DNA of 64,000 bases from the NCBI RefSeq assembly GCF_029024465.1, contig NZ_CP118950.1:1364001-1428000 (forward strand), in the 5' to 3' direction. Shown here one piece after another: positions 60,140 through 64,000 of the stretch (within the stretch, counting starts at the first letter, position 1; every line of letters starts with the position of its first letter). Both the position numbers and the translations under genes were made by a program. The DNA is from Lactococcus garvieae subsp. garvieae (GTDB lineage: Bacteria; Bacillota; Bacilli; Lactobacillales; Streptococcaceae). The notes under the pieces are model-generated. The model was given only the letters and a program-made list of their open reading frames with translations. It was not told the DNA's origin and made no database searches.

Positions 60140-61301
60140 TTATTTAAATTTGTTCTGATAAAGCATGTTATACATAAATTGTAAATTGATGAGCGGCTTG
60201 CTCTGTTCTTTGAGGGTTTCTTGTTCTGTTTTCTTTACCCAACCTTGGACAGAACGTAAGCATTCCTCATCATTTAAAACTTTGTATCCAGGTTTATCAA
60301 GGAGAGACATTGTATAAATTTCAAAATATCCCTTATCTGAAATTTGCATAAATAATTCATCACTTTGGAAGCTGTATTGCGCATCATAAGCCGAAGGATA
60401 AGGCCTCTCATTATGATAGAGTGCATAACCTCCAAAGTTTTTTGACTTTATTTCTTCTTCATAATAATTTTGCTTGTAGGTGACCGTATTTGGAAAGTCG
60501 GTTGCTTTTGCAAAATCCATCATTGCGATTAAAACAGGATCAGTATACTTCTCATGCTTCATTTGACTGGCATAGTAAACCGCATGTTGTTGGATGTTAT
60601 AAATTGCAAAACGTCCAAGAAAAAAAGCAAGAGAAAACGCTAAGATAAAATATTGAAGATACCTAAAGAAGCGCTGACTTGACCATTCTTTCCATGTGAA
60701 GCGTATAAGAAATAGCCACAGGGCACCCACAAGAAAAATAGGGAAGACTTTTCCAAAAGAGGGCTCAAGAGGTGGGGATGACATTTCATGAATAGAAAAG
60801 CCATTTCTCAGTGGAAATATAAAAATGAAAACTAGAAATAAGGAATAAATGAAAACCGCAGCAATCTTGTTCTTCTTTGACTGAGGAAGCTGTTCCTCGA
60901 TATAGGTCGTATGTTCTAGCTCACGTAACAAGTTAATCCCAATCAAGAGCGTGAGAATCAACCAAGTAAAAAAAAAGAGTTGATTTTTTCATGACTGGCC
61001 ATGCACAAAGGTTAAAGAAAAAGCTCAGGAGGATAAATAAATTGATGTTTTCCCGCTGCAGAAGTCGGGGTGTAAAACCATCGTATTTTTTTTGAAGCTC
61101 ATCGGGTATCTCTTCCCATTTTGAAATGCGATTAAAATTTAAAAGTCCAATGCTTAAAATTCCACCATAAATAAGGGTTGTAACGAGGCCAATCCAAAAG
61201 GTAATGTAATCATGCAAAACAAGGGCAAGATAAATAAATCCAGCTGTCGTCGTCAATGTAAGACAAAGGGATAAAAATATTAAAAGCTTTCTTCTATTCA
61301 A
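60140..61301 (-). pseudogene. Multi-helix membrane protein split by a frameshift at an A9 run
   Basis: Two overlapping frames (60933-61301, 122 residues; 60140-60961, 273 residues) are halves of one protein. The first reads WPVMKKSTLFF and then loses frame at nine A (plus strand, about 60968-60976). The second reads TWLILTLLIGINLLRELEHT. With one base fewer a single protein of about 385 residues results, with four or five helices in the first half and a soluble C-terminal domain. The TTG start at 61301 is uncertain. No family is recognised. The gene may be dead or switch by slippage. Confidence 0.7.
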
Positions 61302-61543
61302 CTCTTTCTCCTAAAATGATGGTTCTTTTCGTATTTTTAGTTTGTCTAAAAGAATGCACACTCAAAATTTACCCTCAATTCTTTAATTTTTTTAGATGCT
61401 CTGACAAGCTGAGTTTCCTTCCTAACATTCCTTTGACTGAAATCAATGCTCAACTTATGTGATCTTTTATAACTCCCATTATAGCAAAAAAACTAAAACA
61501 AACCTTAAAAAAAGAGAACCTCAGGACGAGATTCCCTCTACTT
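61302..61543. other. Intergenic region, nothing recognised
   Basis: About 240 bp are AT-rich, with a possible weak hairpin near 61510-61540 after the gene at 61544. I see no gene or promoter I would defend. Confidence 0.5.
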
Positions 61544-62029
61544 CTAAACCCACTCTTGCTTCAAGACAAAGAATGAACCACGTATCTCTCCCACAAGTTT
61601 TGAACGTTGACGGGCAAATTTGAATTTTCCTTCTAATTCTTGCGGAATTTCCATCCCTGCAGAGAGTTTGAAACCAACCGCACGTTTGGGTTTCTTCTCT
61701 TCATCAGCCGTTTTCTCATAGAGGACATTAATCACCAAGCCATCTTCAAAGTAAAACTCTGGCCAGTAGATGTCTTCGTCTTCATAAACCGCGACTTCCA
61801 AGATAGGCGATGTAAACTCAAGATCGCGCTCCTCTTTCAATAACTTTTTCAACCAAGCCACTTCTTTTTCCTTTTCCCCAGCAGGAAAAGTGAGGTATTC
61901 AAATTTATATTTGTTCCAGAAATAACGTGCTTCATTGGCACGCAGTCCCGCAAGACTTTCTGCTACAGGTGAGCTTTCCAGTCCTGTCGTTTCTACCTGT
62001 CCTTCTTTAAAATTAACTTTATATGCCAT
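61544..62029 (-). CDS. Conserved hypothetical cytoplasmic protein
   Basis: This 161-residue acidic protein has no signal peptide or membrane helix. A beta-rich second half is visible (SPILEVAVYEDEDIYWPEFY, DGLVINVLYE, RAVGFKLSAGMEIPQE). I do not recognise the family. The ATG at 62029 has an AGGAGGTG site just upstream, and the two-codon longer frame has none. Confidence 0.6.
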   Translation of the reverse strand: MAYKVNFKEGQVETTGLESSPVAESLAGLRANEARYFWNKYKFEYLTFPAGEKEKEVAWLKKLLKEERDLEFTSPILEVAVYEDEDIYWPEFYFEDGLVINVLYEKTADEEKKPKRAVGFKLSAGMEIPQELEGKFKFARQRSKLVGEIRGSFFVLKQEWV

Positions 62030-62105
62030 AAACACCTCCTGTGTTTGTTTGTTTTTTCTTTATTATAGCAAAAATGTAAGGCACTCTATAAGGTTAAACT
62101 CGTAA

Positions 62106-62296
62106 AAAAGGAGGTGAACTCAAACTGAGTGGAAAACGCAGTGGACAAGCTACGAAGGCCAGTATCGTTTCGCTCCTGACCCAGCGCTTAAGTGGATAGG
62201 ATCACTGATGAAGGATTAAGGCAGGACGGGCTCCCCCAATGCCATTGCTAGTCGTGCAAGAAAGGTTGTCCAAGGAGCCAAAGTGACTTGAGCAAC
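62106..62296 (+). other. G+C-richer block of about 190 bp, unidentified
   Basis: The block begins with AAAAAGGAGGTG and has roughly half G+C by eye, against AT-rich flanks. Coding-like fragments appear in different frames (LSGKRSGQATKASIVS; YEGQYRFAPDPALKWIGSL; SPNAIASRARKVVQGAKV), which suggests a small gene decayed by frameshifts. A structured RNA is the alternative. Neither is proven. Confidence 0.4.
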
Positions 62297-62325
62297 AAAA
62301 AAAGCCCTGCTTTTCAGCAGAACTT
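62297..62325 (-). terminator. Terminator of the ABC exporter gene
   Basis: On the minus strand TTCTGCTGAAAAGCAG forms a hairpin followed by GGCTTTTTTT, just after the stop at 62337. Confidence 0.7.
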
Positions 62326-62336
62326 CTCCATATTTA

Positions 62337-64000
62337 TTAATCAGCAGCCAAGGCTTCGATAGTGTTCAAGCGTGCTGCACGTGCTGCAGGTGCAAGACTT
62401 GAAAGTAAAGCAATAATCAGCGCAATGATTACGGCAAAGATAATATGGCCAGAAGTAATCTGAACAATATTTCCGCCGACTAAGCTATGCAAAGCTTTGT
62501 TGATGATACTTTGTCCCGCAAAGGCAAGAGCAATCGCAATAACTGCAGATGACAAGCCAAGGATCACACTTTCAGCTGTGAACATGCGAGAAACATCTTT
62601 ACGACGTCCACCTAAGGCACGAAGGACACCAATTTCTTTAGTACGTTCGGCAACAGACATATAAGTTGTTACCACAATCATAAAGATTGAAACAATCAAG
62701 CTAATACCAGCAATGGCAGCCAAGACGGTTGAGACAATCCCTGTAATATCTGTGATTGTATCCAACATACTACCGATATTTGTTGAGGCAAACACAAGTT
62801 TGTCATTATCTTTGATATCATTGATAGCTTTGGTTACATCTTTAACTTTATCTGTATCTGTCACAGTGACGTAGGCTGTATTTGGCATCGCATCGATATT
62901 ATTTGCAGTAAGCATTTCTTTCAATGCCTCTGTTGAAGTCAAAGTACCAACCATTGGCATATCTTGCAAGACGCCTGAGATTTCCATATCTTCTGTGATA
63001 GTCACAGGAGTATTGTTTTTATCCACAGTTTGGAAGCTTACTTTGACTGTTTTACCAATCACAGCTTTCCAGTCTTTTGCTTCATATGTTTTTTGATCAA
63101 ACTTCTTCATGTCTGCTTCAGAGATAACGATTTGTTTACCTTTAGGTTCTGAACCAGCATGTAACGTTGAAGACTGAATCATCGGTGTCCAAGACATAAT
63201 CGCTTGGCTACTTGTTGTTTGTCCCTTATAATCAAGAGTTACAGCACCTGCTTTTGTAATCCCTGCATCAACTGCTTTGACATTATCCAAGTCCTTCAAC
63301 TTGTTAATGTTTTTATCAGAGATCCCCAGCATTGTTTGCTGCGCAATTGAAAAGGCTTCATCATTATCTTTACCCTGATTATTTGCTGAGTCACGTTGAA
63401 CCACAGTAATAATATTTGGATTTGCCAAGCTTGTGACCTGATCGTTCATGTATTTTGTGGCCCCAGTACCTAAACCAAGGAAGAAAATAACTGAGAATAA
63501 GCCAATGGCTGTACCTATAGCAATGAGAAGATTGATTTTCCAAGTGTTTGTAAAGTGCTTAAAGGCTGTTTTAACCACATCACCATAAGAAAGTGCCTTT
63601 GTCTTGAAGGATTTTGCTTCATCTGGCACAGGATAAGCTGGCTTGTCACGCTCATCTCCGATAATCTGTCCGTCTGCCAGACGAATCGTACGTGTCCCAT
63701 AGTCAGCGACTTCTTGAGAGTGAGTGACGACAATGACTGTCTTACCAGACTGTGCGATTTGGCGAAGAAGTGCCAATACTTCTTTCGTATTTTGTGAATC
63801 GAGCGCTCCTGTAGGCTCATCAGCAAGGATAATCTCAGGATCGCTGGCCAAAGCCCGCGCAATGGCTACACGTTGTTTTTGCCCGCCAGATAACTGTGCG
63901 GGTTTTTTCTTACGGTGTTCGTAAAGGCCAACTTGTTTGGTTAGCTCAACTGCACGTTCGACACGTTCTTTTTCTGATAGGCTTGTCATTTTCAAGCTAA
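62337..64000 (-). CDS. MacB-like ABC exporter, ATPase-permease fusion, partial
   Basis: The 5' end lies beyond the window, so Walker A is not visible. What is seen is the signature [20 protein letters not shown] and Walker [15 protein letters not shown], then the His switch [12 protein letters not shown]. After a linker comes an FtsX/MacB permease: a first helix ([20 protein letters not shown]), a large extracellular domain (about 180-400) and three C-terminal helices with [20 protein letters not shown]. MacB-type exporters move peptides, lipoproteins or antibiotics out of the envelope. The substrate is unknown. Confidence 0.9.
   Translation of the reverse strand, partial: SLKMTSLSEKERVERAVELTKQVGLYEHRKKKPAQLSGGQKQRVAIARALASDPEIILADEPTGALDSQNTKEVLALLRQIAQSGKTVIVVTHSQEVADYGTRTIRLADGQIIGDERDKPAYPVPDEAKSFKTKALSYGDVVKTAFKHFTNTWKINLLIAIGTAIGLFSVIFFLGLGTGATKYMNDQVTSLANPNIITVVQRDSANNQGKDNDEAFSIAQQTMLGISDKNINKLKDLDNVKAVDAGITKAGAVTLDYKGQTTSSQAIMSWTPMIQSSTLHAGSEPKGKQIVISEADMKKFDQKTYEAKDWKAVIGKTVKVSFQTVDKNNTPVTITEDMEISGVLQDMPMVGTLTSTEALKEMLTANNIDAMPNTAYVTVTDTDKVKDVTKAINDIKDNDKLVFASTNIGSMLDTITDITGIVSTVLAAIAGISLIVSIFMIVVTTYMSVAERTKEIGVLRALGGRRKDVSRMFTAESVILGLSSAVIAIALAFAGQSIINKALHSLVGGNIVQITSGHIIFAVIIALIIALLSSLAPAARAARLNTIEALAAD

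Noticed and set aside
62106-62296. tRNA, 6S RNA, tmRNA or RNase P RNA
   Set aside because: I could not find the conserved cores of any of these, and the peptide fragments point at least as well to a decayed gene.

Overview
The window looks like a chromosomal segment of a Lactococcus, most likely of the L. garvieae group. The grounds are low G+C, a menF-D-H-B-E-C menaquinone cluster, an AdcR/ZitR-type zinc promoter, an IS981-like element, LPETG surface proteins and a small Firmicute SRP RNA. No rRNA or tRNA gene was seen, so the species is inferred from gene content.

Layout. 1-2365: the start of a zinc-binding lipoprotein gene (adcA), cut off from its zinc-regulated promoter by an IS110-family element. 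2399-5176: nrnA, a YtoI-like regulator and a GNAT. 5256-13198: a menaquinone operon plus a thioesterase and a GNAT. 13623-18312: a wrecked L-rhamnose locus. rhaM, rhaD and rhaA look intact, but an IS981-like element sits beside a gene remnant, and a deletion has joined the 3' ends of rhaB and an AraC regulator. 18383-38114: a glycosaminoglycan (hyaluronan/chondroitin type) utilisation locus with a secreted PL8 lyase, GH88, GH35, a DUF2264 protein, a mannose-family PTS, kduI, two kduD genes, kdgK and kdgA, and LacI and GntR regulators. A second identical IS110 copy, in inverted orientation, splits the PTS IID gene.

38284-48265: a compact integrative element of about 10 kb, inserted in the 3' end of the SRP RNA gene. 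It has a 17-bp direct repeat at both ends, paired integrase arm-type sites, a tyrosine integrase, an excisionase-like protein, a pMV158-type Rep with a recognisable nick-site hairpin, an FtsK-like ATPase and a sigma-like protein. Its cargo is a type IIS restriction system with two D12-class adenine methylases and an AlwI-like nuclease.

48390-64000: housekeeping genes (tadA, an MBL hydrolase, a YoaK-like protein), then a surface and stress region. This has a thioester-domain LPETG adhesin, a UspA protein, decayed cupin and subtilase genes, a YtrA-type ABC system and a MucBP LPETG protein, with a three-copy intergenic repeat at the module borders. A membrane-protein gene is split at an A9 run. 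A MacB-like ABC exporter runs off the right edge.

How it works together. The PL8 enzyme would cut glycosaminoglycan outside the cell, the PTS would import unsaturated disaccharides, and GH88 would release the unsaturated uronate. KduI, KduD, KdgK and KdgA would convert that to pyruvate and glyceraldehyde-3-phosphate. Two operator sets are visible: a GntR palindrome (TAACATGTTA) at the PTS, gntR, GH88 and PL8 promoters, and a LacI palindrome with a cre-like site at kduI. In this strain the broken IID gene probably blocks import, and insertions or deletions also damage rhamnose use and zinc-uptake control.
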